Shown: positions 1 through 10,965, counted from the stretch's first letter. The stretch is 64,000 nt of DNA from Dichetophora obliterata (GCA_963920525.1 OY986436.1:90897861-90961860); one strand, 5' to 3'. Program-made: numbers and translations. Notes: generated by a model from the letters alone, not told the origin.

Positions 1-825
1 GGGAGTCGACTTATCAACGGTCGGCAAACGCTTGAAGGCCATGGGAATGATTCAAAAGCAAGGAAATTGGGTGCCGTACCAGTTGAAGCCGAGAGACGTT
101 GAACGGCGATTTTGCATGTGCAACAACTGCTTCAACAGCATAAAAGGAAGAGTTTTTTGCATCGTATTGTCACTGGCGATGAAAAGTGGATCCATTACGA
201 TAATCCTAAGCGAAAAAAATCGTGAGGACCACCCGGCCATGCATCAACATCGAGGGCCAAGCCGAATATTCATGGCGCCAAGCTTATGCTGTGTATTTGG
301 TGGGATCAGAAGGGTGTCGTGTACTATGAGATGCTAAAACCTAACGAAACCATCACTGGGGAACGCTACCAACAACAATTGATGCAATTGAGCCGAGCAT
401 TAAAGGTTAAACGGCCGGAATATGCCAAAAGACACGACAAAGTGGTTTTTCAACATGACAACGCACGGCCACATGTTGCAAGAACCGTCAAGGAAACGTT
501 GGAGGCGCTGAATTGGGATGTGCTACCCCACCCGCCTTATAGCCCAGACATAGCCCCTTCCGACTACCACCTATTCAGATCGATGACGCATGGCTTGGCT
601 GAGCAGCGCTTCACTTCTTACGAGGATACCAAAAAATGGGTCGATTCGTGGATTGCCTCAAAAGACGAATCGTTCTTCCGGCGCGGAATCCATATGCTGC
701 CAGAAAGATGAGAAAATGTTGTAGCTAACGATGGACAATACTTTGAATAATATACATTGTACCGTTGTTTCTAAATAAATGCTCAAAAACCGAAAAAAAC
801 CTTTAAAATTAATTCCAACCCCCAG
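1..825 (+). mobile_element. mariner copy 1, 5'-truncated by the window edge
   Basis: The right-hand part of a mariner transposon, nearly the same sequence as the complete minus-strand copy at 17967-19253. The 3' terminal inverted repeat ends near 825, next to TA at 826-827, the target dinucleotide of mariner. The last terminal base differs from the complete copy. The element lies inside the decayed gene at 826-2584: the open frame of that gene runs straight into the terminal repeat, so the mariner landed in it. The left end lies outside the window. Confidence 0.93.
2..750 (+). pseudogene. Mariner transposase pseudogene (partial)
   Basis: C-terminal two thirds of a DD34D mariner transposase; the first visible codons match residue 99 onward of the intact 347-residue copy. 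It is dead by direct comparison with that copy. A one-base deletion near 120 shifts the frame after the FCMC motif. A TGG-to-TGA change at 223-225 stops the KKSWGPPGH segment, and a second TGG-to-TGA at 709-711 removes the conserved tail after LPER. The GDEKW, HDNARPHVA and SPDIAPSDYH blocks are otherwise still readable, so inactivation is recent. It could only supply non-autonomous ends or recombination homology. Confidence 0.92.
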
Positions 826-2584
826 TACATGCCATGTTCATTATATTTTAAGCACTTGATATCAATCACTTGCGGATCACCTGTTTTTATTCCAGGTCTT
901 ATGGAGCGATAAAATGAAATTTTTTTAAAATCTTTAAAAAATGTATGTTCTATATAATGAACATTGTAAGGGGACGGATTAGCTCTGGCGTTTTCTATTA
1001 TCTGAACAAAATCTGTTGGAACAAAAAGTTCTTTATTCTTTTTCTTTCTTTCTATCAGTGAATGGACCGAATCGCATTCCATTTGTGTATGGCCTACGCA
1101 CAAATACTTTTGAAAAATTTCTACATGATTTCTTAAGGTGATCAGCTGTAATGTATTAGATAACGTGGTATTTCTGTTTTGAGCGCCACAGCCATCACTA
1201 TATAAAACTGTAGGCAAAGCAAGATTTACATATTTTTGAAAAAAATCAAAAATACATGAAGCGAATATATTTGAGTCCATAGCCCCTTCCCCTTCGTGCC
1301 ATACATAACAATGCACTTCCAAGCTTCCAACATTGAAAATAGTGAACTGGTGTACCGCTAGCTTTTGTTTAAAGTATATAGCCCCGGCAGGAATTTGCGG
1401 TAACAATTGGACGGCTTGAACGTCAAGTTTAAACATATTTATTTCATTATTCTTGGCTCTTTTTTGTCCTTACACTTTTCTTCTCTAGCTTTTTTTTTTC
1501 AAAAATATGTTTCTCGTAACGCTCTTTTTCAATATTTCCCTTTTTGTGAGCAAAACATACATCACACTGGTCTTTCTTTGGTTTAAAAAGGCCAATGTTT
1601 AGTGAATGAACAGCTTTTAAAAATTGTTTTTGCTTCAGAAGCGTCATCATTATTGAAGTGGTTTTCGTAAACCCTGTAAATTTCTTTAACTGACGCAAAC
1701 GTCAAGTCAAAATATTGTTTGTTTGTAGAAGCTCTGCAGTAATGGCTTTCCATTTTTGGCAGGCTCAAAATAAAGCACTTAGCACTTTCGTGCTTTTTGG
1801 AAAGATTCTTGTTTTTCGATTTCTTGTCTCAAGAGGTATACTATATTTGTTAACGTTAAGAACCCAATCCCTAACACTCCATTCCTTAAGCCCAAAAGTG
1901 TTAAGAAACATCTTCTTGCAAATGGGAACTATTTTGTTTTCAATTTTTAGGTTATAATGCAGAGTACAAGAACGTCTTTGTGTTTCACTATGGGTTCGAC
2001 GACGACGCACATTTTTTTTTAACTAAACTACATATCAATACTTTCCTTTCTGGCCAAGAAATTTGGTTCCAAAACGAATAAAAAATTTGTTTCCTCTGAC
2101 ATTCGGTAATACTGCCGCAGTTTTTTCTGCAATTTTTGCCATCACATGCTGGTTTCAATATTCTCTTCTCACGCATAATTTTGCTGCGAACCTTGCCATC
2201 CACAGTTTCGTTGCTTAAATATGCTTTTCCCTTTCGACATATTTTATTCCTATTTTTTTCCCACATTTCTGGTTTGCTTTGCCCTTTTCTTCTTTTACTT
2301 TTTGTTACAACTCCGGACTGCTCATCTACAGTAGTATTACGAAATATTTCTTCAAATTCTGACAACGATAATTCCGAAGACGGATGGTAAGAGCTTCCTG
2401 AGTATTCAAAGTCACTTTTAAAGTTAAGAGTTTGTGAATTGCTGGTTGGTAATACAAAGTGGCCTGTTCGTTCGTCCAAGACCAATCCATGATGGTATTG
2501 CAAATCGCTTTCACCGACTTTTACTGAGCTCTCAAAGAGGCCAGTTACTTCGTCTAGAATTTTTTCCTCCATACTAGAAGCCAA
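826..2584 (-). pseudogene. Decayed multi-copy gene with GAQNRN/GHTQMECDS motifs (probable DNA-transposon protein)
   Basis: One ancestral protein is spread over five overlapping minus-strand frames (2584-1988, 2010-1765, 1768-1583, 1698-1447, 1460-826), so there are at least four frameshifts. From the N-terminus: a low-complexity acidic region; a cysteine-rich segment (CDGKNCRKNCG); a PKKDQCDVC motif; then a C-terminal region with FKLDVQAVQLLPQIPAG, YSDGCGAQNRN and GHTQMECDSVH. The spaced acidic residues (SDGCG, MECDS) resemble a divergent RNase-H-type nuclease core. I recall this protein type as repeated in insect and cnidarian genomes and usually unannotated; assignment to a named transposase superfamily is not secure. 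The C-terminus is cut by the mariner at 825. Nearby terminal inverted repeats were not found. Confidence 0.6.
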
Positions 2585-2794
2585 TAAAACAATTTACAGC
2601 CAATGAACCCCGAAAAAATGTTCTTACCTTTTTCTTTATGGTAGCCGGTTTTTTTTGACGTCGTACGTTTAATATCACAGTTATTTCTTATTTACTCCTA
2701 TTAATATCACTCAGATCACAGCGAGCACAAAAAATTAATGAATCAACAGCAAACATTAGCAAACGAATGGGTACCGCAATTAGTAAAACACGTT

Positions 2795-2960
2795 TCTAAT
2801 GTTTCTTTTCTTTCTATTCATTTTCTTTCTTTTTTTCCTTTTTTTTGCATTTTCTTAATTTCTTTTCTTTATCTTTTGTCATTCTTTCTTTCTTTTTTTC
2901 TTTTCTTTCTTTTTCATTCTTTCGTTCTTTCTTCCTTTTTGCAGTTTCTTTCTTTTTGTT
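2795..2960 (+). repeat. Pyrimidine-rich (TTTC)n-like tract
   Basis: About 165 bases of almost pure T and C, with TTTC and TTTCTTTC units, on the plus strand. It opens a spurious hydrophobic reading frame of F, L and S residues. This is an imperfect microsatellite, with no sign of coding use. Confidence 0.8.
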
Positions 2961-3615
2961 TTTTGATTACAATAAGGTTCATAATTTTCGCTGATTTGGT
3001 GTTTGAGCACAGTAAGGGCTTTATTACACGACGGCATGGCACATGGCGGTCGGCCATAGAAACTAGCCCTCTATGGGCACGCGTTAACCACTTACGGTCC
3101 AAAAACGAATTTCGGCTCATAACGGCTTTTTGTACGGGAGCCATGTTTAGATTTCGAGATAGAGCTTTGGCGTACAGGAAAAAAAATTTCATTTTATTAA
3201 AACAATGGGTGCTCGAGAAACATTTAAGGTGTACTTGATATATAGTTTTTGAGTTATTCGACGAAAAGTGTCGTTTTTACAGAAGTTACTGACTTTGAGA
3301 GCCCGGCGCCAAACCAAAAATGCTCCTATTGGCCACAAACTTTCCAAATTTTTTTTTTATCTTAAAAAAAAAAATTTGGTGGGTGAGGCTTTTACATTTT
3401 CAACTTTAAATATAAAAACCATTATATTTTCATGGAAATGTCATTTTGTATGGCGCTTACGAGGTTTTCGAAATGGCTTTATTTTTTTTTTCATACAAAG
3501 TAGTCAAGATGAGAATGCAATCGGGTGGCAAATGTTATTTTCTACCATAAAAACCAAAAAAGTCAAATTCGAAAAAATGGCGCTTACGTGGTTAAGGAAG
3601 AAACGCGACGAGATG
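2961..3615. other. Unassigned stretch, no gene seen
   Basis: Contains short T and A runs and two copies of a tggcgcttacg phrase (around 3450 and 3580), suggesting a decayed internal duplication. Open frames here are short, start in low-complexity sequence and show no recognisable domain. Confidence 0.5.
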
Positions 3616-3616
3616 G

Positions 3617-3700
3617 AAAGCAATCATGATAGAATTACCAGGTACTATTAATCGCTACTTTTACTCATTACTTTGGGCATATAGTGTCAAATTGGTGTCA
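3617..3700 (+). repeat. Left member of an inverted-repeat pair (partner 5490-5600)
   Basis: The segment holding gaattaccaggtactatta and gggcatatagtgtcaaa recurs in reverse complement at 5490-5600, with similar spacing between the two blocks. The pair flanks about 1.9 kb that holds the RpLP2 retrocopy and a small MITE. It could be the ends of an old foldback element or two copies of one dispersed repeat; a clear target-site duplication was not seen. Confidence 0.6.
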
Positions 3701-3739
3701 AATAAAAGTACTGCAAACACACCAAGAAGTAAAAGGGGA

Positions 3740-4291
3740 TTTTTTTTTTTACGTGTAAAAACTTGTTTTTTCAAATTTATTTCATAGAAATAAATGCAAT
3801 TTGTACAGGTTTAATAGAGTTAATCTTTAAAAACACTTTGTAGAAAGACGTTTTTAAAAAGTTTAAACCGGCTGATATTGACTACGCCCAGAAGAAAAAT
3901 CGATGTTTTCAGCACGTTGATGTTATTGTTGTTGTAAATTGCTAGCCTTGCTGTTGCATGCTTATTCAAAGTGACCGAAGCCCATATCATCATCTTCCTC
4001 AGATTCAGATTCAACCTTCTTCTCCTCTTTTTTGGCCTCCTTCTTGTCACCACCAGCTGCAGCTGGGGCGGCAGCGGGTGCAGCGGCACCAGCACCACCA
4101 ACTGGCATGGATGACATCTTTTCGCGACCCTCCTTGATCAATTCTTCGATGGACTTGCCATTCAATTCCTTGACTACTTTGGTGAGGCGCTCAGCATCGA
4201 CTTCAATACCAACAGAGCTAAGTATCTTCTCAATTTCGGCCTTCTTAGGGTTCTCTAATCCGCCGAGGACAGCCAACATACATGCAGCCAT
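3740..4291 (-). pseudogene. RpLP2: Processed retrocopy of ribosomal stalk protein P2
   Basis: An intronless copy of the acidic P2 protein of the ribosomal GTPase stalk. A frame of 109 codons (4291-3962) carries EKILSSVGIEVDAERLTKV, the alanine/glycine hinge, the lysine/glutamate stretch and the acidic tail ending MGFGHFE. Retroposition is shown by the 3' UTR, an AATAAA on the minus strand at 3776-3781, and a pure A tract (T run 3740-3750 on the plus strand) 25 bases after it. The normal first codons (usual P2 start MRYVAAY) are replaced upstream of the second alanine, so an ATG at 4289-4291 now serves as start; the copy is probably 5'-truncated there. The tail reads GFGHFE instead of the near-universal GFGLF, a change in the factor-binding tip. 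The frame is otherwise open, so translation is possible, but a pseudogene is more likely. Confidence 0.85.
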
Positions 4292-4785
4292 TTTTGCTTT
4301 TACTTTTACCCATATGTCTACATATGAACATGAACAGGTGACGAAATTGACGAATTGCACGAGGACGCCTTTACGTACTCTATTGCAGGCTACATAATAA
4401 AAAAGGGCTAAATTTTGAAAGTTTTCAAAGTAAAGATTGCTCCTTTATATGGGTGAATGAAGTCTCGCAAGGAGGACTGTAAAAGCCATCAGCTGCATTT
4501 ATGGAAAAAATAAAAGATTTGGAGGCGATCTTTAATCAAGCCAATGGTAGGAACATTTAGTGTGCAAAGAGTACAGAAAGAAACTCGCTGAATTGTGTTC
4601 AGCAAACGAACTTCCCGAACCTGTGAAAGAGCTCTTCATGAAATGCAGAATGCATTTTCTGATTAAAAATTTTAATAAAAAATTAAAAAATCAAAAATTA
4701 AAACAAAAAATGTTGGCAATAAAAAACTTTTGCAATTTCGTTTATAAAGCGATTGATTTGGTTTATATTTCAACAACTATATATT

Positions 4786-4924
4786 CAGCCCTATCATGAA
4801 TAATTTTTCACGCGAAATCGGAAAATAGATTTTTCATTATTATGTTAAATTTCAAGACCATTTTAGAAATTTTTACTACAAATTTGTTGATAAACCGTTG
4901 ATGAAATTATTCATGACAGGGCTG
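4786..4924. mobile_element. Small MITE, 139 bp, TSD ATT
   Basis: Inverted ends cagccctatcatgaataatt at 4786 and its near-perfect reverse complement ending at 4924 (one mismatch in the first 20). ATT flanks both sides (4783-4785, 4925-4927). No coding capacity. A single-end match occurs near 14995-15015, so the family is dispersed. Confidence 0.78.
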
Positions 4925-4929
4925 ATTGT

Positions 4930-5485
4930 ATTACGCTAAACGATACAAAGGCTTTATAGTATTTGAACTTTTTTAAAGTCACACATTAGAACTTTGAATC
5001 ATATTGTTGCTCTTATGCTTACTTAATTTTTGCTGTAATGAACTAATAAAATTGTTGTTTATCACGTTGCTAACATCAAGTGCAAGGACAAGATAAATAT
5101 TTAAATTTGATATTTGCATTAAGTTTTGTAAAATTACAAAAACAAAATGCATAATGTTTATTCCCAAAAGCATTTTTACTCAAAGCTACTGGCTGCATTG
5201 TAAGATTATTTAATCAAAATTATTATAATGTAGTGTTTTGTTTAAATTTTTTTATGATTTCCTACAGTAAAATTATGATTTCCATTTATATATCCAAACA
5301 AAAATACACAAAAAATTAGCTGATTTTAAAAATACAACACATTATTAAAGGTTCGTTCACAATAACTTTTAAATATTGGATATATTATAAAAACTAATCA
5401 CAAATACACCGCATTATGAATACCCCTATCGTTTGCAGATTTCTGATTTGAAATAATACAAGAAGCAACACTGTTTCCACCTACT
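4930..5485. other. AT-rich stretch, nothing recognised
   Basis: Short frames only; no repeat structure beyond scattered A/T runs. A gaatacccctat phrase near 5417 matches the end of the foldback at 24033-24323 and may be a decayed terminus. Confidence 0.45.
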
Positions 5486-5489
5486 CGCT

Positions 5490-5600
5490 ACATTTTGACA
5501 CTATATGCCCAAAATGACAGTTAATCCCCAGCTGATTTTCAGCGAATAATAATACCTGGTAATTTTATCATGGAAAGCAATGAATTATTGCCTGTCGAGA
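5490..5600 (-). repeat. Right member of the inverted-repeat pair with 3617-3700
   Basis: Reverse complement of the 3617-3700 segment: tttgacactatatgcccaaa and aatacctggtaattttatca are its key blocks. It has about 20 more bases between the blocks than the left member, so the two have diverged by indels. Confidence 0.6.
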
Positions 5601-5710
5601 CGCCCCGTTACGAAATTCAATATATAAGCTTTTTATTAAAAAATGGAGGTCAAGTTCAAAAATAAGTCAAATCAGATGATACCTCCCATACAAACCTCCC
5701 ATGGTGTATA

Positions 5711-6080
5711 CCTCCCATACAAAGTGACTTAACCAAAACTGTAAATTATCTTTAAATTCCACAAAAATTTATCTAATGGCTTAAAATTTTCCACATAAGC
5801 TTTAACCTTTAATATGCACTTTGAGTATGAAATTTGCAAAAGTCGAATAAAAATCACGTCTACCTCCCATACAAAGTGAGTTTACCAAAACGGTAAAATC
5901 TCTTTCACTTCCGCAAAAATTTATCTGATGACTCCAAATTTTGCAATGGCTTAAAATTTTTCAAATTATTTTAAACCTTTACTATCCACTCGATGTTTGA
6001 AATTTAAAAACAATACCTGAAAATTCCGCCCACCTTCCATACAAAATGACGTAATCATAATAGTAAAATCTTTATGAATT
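5711..6080 (+). repeat. Three-unit minisatellite, period about 150-170 bp
   Basis: Units begin at 5711, 5862 and 6032 with acctcccatacaaagtga or close variants, followed by aaaacngtaaaatctcttt and caaaaatttatct. Similarity falls from unit to unit. Such units are typical of internal tandem repeats of fly mobile elements. A shorter cctcccatacaaacc phrase precedes the array. Confidence 0.7.
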
Positions 6081-6356
6081 TCAAAAAAATTAATGTGTAA
6101 TAAATAAAAAGGACTGTGAGTTTTAAATGTGAAATATTTGGACAAAAACTGCGACAAATAAAAGTGACATCTTCAAAATAATACAACAGTCAAGACTTCA
6201 AATAATTTAAAAAAAGGCAGTGGGGGTATTTTAACTTCGGCCCAGTCGAAGATAATTCCTTACTAGCTTTTTTTGCTTTTGCGTTTACTGCGGCTGTTTG
6301 ATTTATCTCAAGCACAAGCTTAAGCAGTAGTATGTTTTGAAATGATGGAAACAGTA

Positions 6357-6481
6357 GGTGGAATGCATAAGAAGTGAGCATTTGCTCCGACTCGATTTTT
6401 CAAGTGAAATCAAGAGAGTTTATGAATTTTTTGCTTGAAAAATCGAGTCGGAGCAAATGCTAACTTGTTGTTCATTCCACC
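6357..6481. mobile_element. Foldback element with a perfect 27-bp stem
   Basis: Positions 6378-6404 and 6434-6460 are exact reverse complements of each other (gcatttgctccgactcgatt begins the left arm), with a 29-base loop. Weaker pairing extends to 6357 and 6481 (ggtggaatg / cattccacc). It codes for nothing. A smaller pair of gacccgaatc/gattcgggt sequences lies just outside, at about 6531 and 6667. Confidence 0.82.
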
Positions 6482-6689
6482 CAGTGAATGCTTTAAAAAG
6501 TAATAATTTTACGACTTTTGCTATTAACCCGAAGTTAAATTGCTGACCCGAATCAACCCAGAACTTTTTTTTTAATTTTTCGGAAATATTTAATATGGCA
6601 TGTACGTAGGTCCTAGGAATTTGCTAGGCTTGTTGTGTGTGTGACCATATGGTAACACTGGGCTGATTCGGGTTAATCACTGATGACAA

Positions 6690-7668
6690 CTCAAAAAAAG
6701 CTCAAAATTCCTGTGCAATCAGTTTTTTTAAATGTTTGTTTTCAAAAAGTTTTAATGCTTAAATTGTTACCTAAAAATCAACCTTAATATTGCATACTTT
6801 CAGTACTGAGTTCCATATTAAATTTCTTTGGGGCAGTAAATGTGCTCTTGCGACGGCAGAAGATCGTCATTCCAAATTGGAGAAGGTGCTGGCGCTTATG
6901 GCCGACAAGTTTTGCAGTGTAGATAACAATGGATCAGCTGGTTAATATAATATTTTGTACATATATTTATACTTTTACAACGTGAAAACTTTATACGATA
7001 CCGAATAGATTTAACTACTATACCTTTGATAAGCAAGCGCATTTGCAGCCGTATTTTATAAGATGTAATCAAAATTACTGCTTAAGTTAAAATGTTTGAC
7101 GGGAGGGAAAACGGGATTTTTGTTGCACAAAGTATATTTTTAAAGTTCATCAGGTATTTCATGATATTTGTCATAAACCAAACAGAGAAAGTACATTTTC
7201 ATTGCACAACTACCTCAGAAGTGTTTTGTACGAACTTCTTCATAGGTTTGAATCGAATATATTTTTGTTTCTTTATTTTATTCAGCTTTTGAAAATGTAT
7301 AATATTTACAAATTTATGTAACTGTTGCATTTATTTTTATTAAACTTTTTTGTTTAATTCTATTTATCAAGTTTCAACATCCTTTGTTAATAACTGGATT
7401 AAACTTAACCAACTTATAACTTTTCTAATGTTATTTAGCAAACAAACCGAAACATACTACTATTACTACTACTACATATAAAGGGGACAATATATAAAAA
7501 CCAAGCATATGCATTTAATTTTTACAATTATAAAAATCAAAAAACGATTACATAAGGGAAGGTGAATAATGTATTTAGTATTATTATATTAATAAACTTA
7601 TATAACTAAATGATAAGCTGTGTGTTCTTTTCTCGTTTTTTTAGATCTGTATAGACGTAATGTAGCAA
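6690..7668. other. AT-rich stretch, nothing recognised
   Basis: Only short unrelated frames, including one of 66 codons at 7092 with no recognisable domain. A run of cta triplets near 7455 is the only simple repeat. Confidence 0.45.
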
Positions 7669-7670
7669 TT

Positions 7671-8602
7671 ACCCAGCAAAAAAGGCTACTGGTAGTTACC
7701 CGGTTAATTACTAGTTAATCTTTCCGGATTTTACCAGTTAATTTTGTAAGAGAATCGGGAAAAAATTAACCAAACGTTCCCCGTCGGTGTGAATATACAT
7801 GAGACCTTGTATCTCCCTCCAACAATAGCTTCAAGTATACAGTCGTCTCTTTCGCACACGTCGTTGGGGTGGTGAATATCGTACTCTTGCTCATAGCCAA
7901 AGTATTATTTACTCAAAACTCAAAAAAGCATTCCCAGATTAATGTTTTAAATTTTTATTAGTTTCAAAAAATTTTTTTTCAAATACACAAAATTCAAAGA
8001 TTTTTTTACATGGAATTCAAGTATACAAATTTACATTAAATTGAAAGTTAAACATAAAATTGCACAACAATCTATTAGATGTCAGAGTAAAAAATTAAGT
8101 TTTTTTTAACTCTGCATGATGGTTCAACTTACGCAGTCTGATTGCGAACGACTAGTCCGTCCTGGGCTCACCAACTTGCAATGAAAAATTTGTGTGATGA
8201 AAATACCTTCTTGAAAGCATTTTAGGCAACTGTTTTTGCCGTTGTTGTGTTGAACACCTGCCCCGAGAATCGTTCACAAGACGCGGGAGGAGCTTTTAAA
8301 TTGTTTTAAGCCAATGTTTTTTCATTACTTTTTCGCGTTTTATTAGTAAATACTTTTGGTTGCTAATTATTTTTTACTAATTTTTTTATTAATATTTTCA
8401 CAAATTTTGTATTCACTTTTTTTCAACACAGGAAAAAAAAATTTTTCACAACAAAGTGAAAGACTACTTTATCAAAAATAAAAACACTGTAGTTTTCTTT
8501 TTCAAAGTAATGAGAGGTGACAATTTTTTTTCCATGTATTGGTTAAAAGTTGAAATTTTTTATTAGTGTTAGTCAAATTGGTTAGTGATTTTTTGCAGGG
8601 TA
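7671..8602. mobile_element. Possible MITE with ACCCWGCAAAAAA ends
   Basis: acccagcaaaaaa at 7671 is mirrored by ttttttgcagggt ending at 8602; similarity beyond the first 13 bases is poor and no target-site duplication is obvious. No coding sequence inside. It could equally be two unrelated T-rich motifs. Confidence 0.35.
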
Positions 8603-8719
8603 GACTATATCCCAAAAGATTCAGTATGTGTTGCTTTCCATTGTCGCGGCTAATCTTCAACAGGCAGTTAAGATCCCGCTCATAAAAATTTGTCGGTGAT
8701 GACATTGTAAGCATGCATA

Positions 8720-9137
8720 GCAGAATTACCCAGGTAGTGTTGACAGTTTTTATGGAAAACATAAGGTGTCAAAAAATTTACTCAAAAAGAGAGCACTTTC
8801 AATCGGCCATTGTCAATAAGTGAAAACATAACTAATAGCCGCAGTCATCATTCCACCTCTAGCTACGAGCTTCCTTTGGAGGCACTGAATAGAATTTAAC
8901 ATCACGAACTGAAAAGCTTATCGCACAAATCATACACGATTTTTTTATAACTTTCATGATTTTTAATTTTTATTTGTTTATATAAACGCACAAAAAGTCT
9001 TATTTGATTTTTATGATTTTGATTCTCGACGCTTGCTTTCTTTTTCGCTTTCTTTCACTAACAGCTGTTTTTGACAGGCTATGTTTTTCTTTTGAAGAGA
9101 AAATAAGCATTTGTCAAAACTACCTGGATAATTCTGC
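8720..9137. mobile_element. MITE with GCAGAATTAYCCAGGTAGT ends
   Basis: Inverted ends of about 27 bp: gcagaattacccaggtagtg at 8720 and the reverse complement of gcagaattatccaggtagtt ending at 9137. A further copy of the right end, ctacctggataattctgcc, lies near 42350-42370 together with another shared phrase (gaggcactgaatagar). Non-coding. Confidence 0.75.
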
Positions 9138-9495
9138 CATGGTAAACATGGTATAAGGATAAAGGTAGCTGCAGCGCTGACTGTGCTCTCTTTCCATACT
9201 GCCATGTCTCAAATAAAAAGTTTTGCTTCGTTTTCACATTTCCGGCAGTATGCTCTCATCTGGTGCATCTACCTGTATTCTTCTACCATGATTGTAAGCA
9301 GGATGGGACAACATTTTATTCGCTCTATTAAGATCGGTAGTTTATTTTCGTTTTCAAACAACAGTCAAGGACAAGGTTCATTTATAAGGTTGTGGCACTT
9401 GGGAGCCAGCTCGGTCGAACTGTCAGAATGGATGAAAAGAAATCAAGAAAATGAATGCATAGAACAAAGAAAAGCACAGTGACAGTTCAAGCAAA

Positions 9496-10372
9496 GAGCC
9501 TGAACAGAACCAAAGCGGATGTCGGGCGTCTCTCGGCGAAATCCGCTGAGAACACATCCAGAATAGGAGCGGTTGTCGGCTGTCAGATCACGGTTGCATT
9601 TCATATTGGGAATGATTCCAATTATTTTATATTATGCTTTGAATACACATGAATGCAACACAGGCACAATAACAGAATGTCAGACCATAGTAAAAACTAA
9701 GAAAATAACACTGAACGTACCCAATCTTTAGCAAAACTATGGCAACATTTAAGTCACTCAGAGAGATATCCGCCAGGCGTCAGAGAAAAATTAGAATAGA
9801 TTGAGCCCGAACAAAACCAAAACGGTTGCCAAGTGGCAGGCCTCTCTGGGAGAAATCCGCTGAGAACCCGTCCAGAATAGGAGCGGTTGTCGGTTGCCGG
9901 TTCACGGTTGCGATTCATATTGGGAATGATGCAAATTATTTTATATTATGCTTTGAATTCACGTGAAAGCAACACAGGCAGAAAAATAGAATGTCAGATC
10001 ATAGTAAAAACTAAGAAAATAACACTGAACGTACCCAATCTTTAGCAAAAATATGGCAACATTGAAGTCACTCAAAGAGAGATCCGCCAGCCGTCAGAGA
10101 AAAATTAGAAAGATTCTATTCTGGCGTTTTCCCGTCACGCATTTCTACGGCGTTTTTATTTTTGGCGACTGCATATATTTTCATGTATTTTGTTGCACGG
10201 TGGATCCGACAACCGACACCCGCTTTGGTTCTGTTCGGGCTCATTCTATTCCGGCGTTTTCCCGTCACGCATTTCTACGGCGGTTACATTTTTAGCGGCT
10301 GCATATATTTTCATGTATTTTGTAGCACTGCGAATCCGACAACCGACATCTGCTTTGGTTCTGTTCGGACTC
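9496..10372. mobile_element. Outer copy of a self-nested MITE, TSD AAA
   Basis: Ends are gagcctgaacagaaccaaag at 9496 and the reverse complement of gagtccgaacagaaccaaag ending at 10372, flanked by AAA (9493-9495, 10373-10375). Removing the inner copy and its duplication leaves about 434 bp, close to the 440 bp of the inner copy. The same family is present once more at 32706-32875. Non-coding. Confidence 0.88.
9803..10242. mobile_element. Inner copy of the self-nested MITE, TSD ATT
   Basis: Ends gagcccgaacaaaaccaaaa at 9803 and its partner ending ctgttcgggctc at 10242, flanked by ATT (9800-9802, 10243-10245). The sequence left of the insertion (9496-9802) matches the left part of the inner copy, and the sequence right of it (10243-10372) matches the right part. 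This is the signature of one copy inserted into another of the same family. Confidence 0.88.
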
Positions 10373-10659
10373 AAAGGCGGAAAAAGAGTGCATTTCTCTC
10401 AAGTGCCATAACCTTATAAATGAACCTTGTCAAGGAGAATAAATAATAGTAAAGAGATTTCAAAGGCGAATTATTATAACCATTGAGGTGCAGCCCGTAC
10501 GAAGAAATATGGCGGCGATATTGAGAGCAGAGCTGAAAGCCACTGAAATGAGGCAACCGAAAATAAATCGTACTGAGAGAATTTTGTAGTACACTCTCAA
10601 CTGGTTTGCTACAGACATGTGGCGAAGATGAGCGACCGGAGGAAAGGAATGAAAACACC

Positions 10660-10965
10660 AGCAAAGTCAAGCAACAACGAAAACAAAACAAAAGCACAGA
10701 TCATATGGCAATTGGAAACTATTTAGTATCCGAATTGACTATTCTAAATGAAAATGCAAAAAATCGAATTGTCACTGTTTTTACAGCATTTATTTGCATG
10801 TATTCTTTTCTATGCCGAATTTGTTCCGTTTTATCCTCAGCTGAACGTTGCTGTTGTTGTTTTTGCTGTTGTTCTTTTGTTGTAGCTTTAATTTGGTATT
10901 GTTTTCTTTGGCTGCAAGAAATAACATTTGGAATGTTTCTAACTTAGCCGAATGTGTTCTTTTTT
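10660..10965 (-). repeat. Left arm of a large inverted repeat (partner 14505-14750)
   Basis: Reverse complement shares with 14588-14750 the blocks acaacagcaacgttcagc, ataaaacg, gtgacaatt, gcattttcattta and gccatatgatctgtgctttt, and with 14505-14530 the cttagccgaat block. Between the arms lie about 3.6 kb containing two Helitron-like elements. A third partial copy is at 13418-13500. Confidence 0.75.

Larger units (their letters stand above)
9370..10431. repeat. Older inverted repeat enclosing the nested MITE
   Basis: gacaaggttcatttataagg at 9370-9389 and on to 9401 is repeated in reverse complement at 10400-10431 with one difference over 32 bases. The arms lie about 125 and 25 bp outside the MITE at 9496-10372, so they look like the ends of an older element into which that MITE inserted. 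Confidence 0.7.

Noticed and set aside
32..337. 101-codon frame at the window start taken as a gene
   Set aside because: It is the mariner transposase read past a one-base deletion near 120; only the first part is meaningful.
2738..3238. 166-codon plus-strand frame rich in F, L and S
   Set aside because: Produced by the (TTTC)n tract at 2795-2960; no domain and no conservation signal.
4032..4397. 121-codon plus-strand frame
   Set aside because: Antisense shadow of the RpLP2 retrocopy.
10053..10419. Several 70-85-codon frames
   Set aside because: They lie in the repeated right parts of the nested MITE and repeat each other; non-coding.
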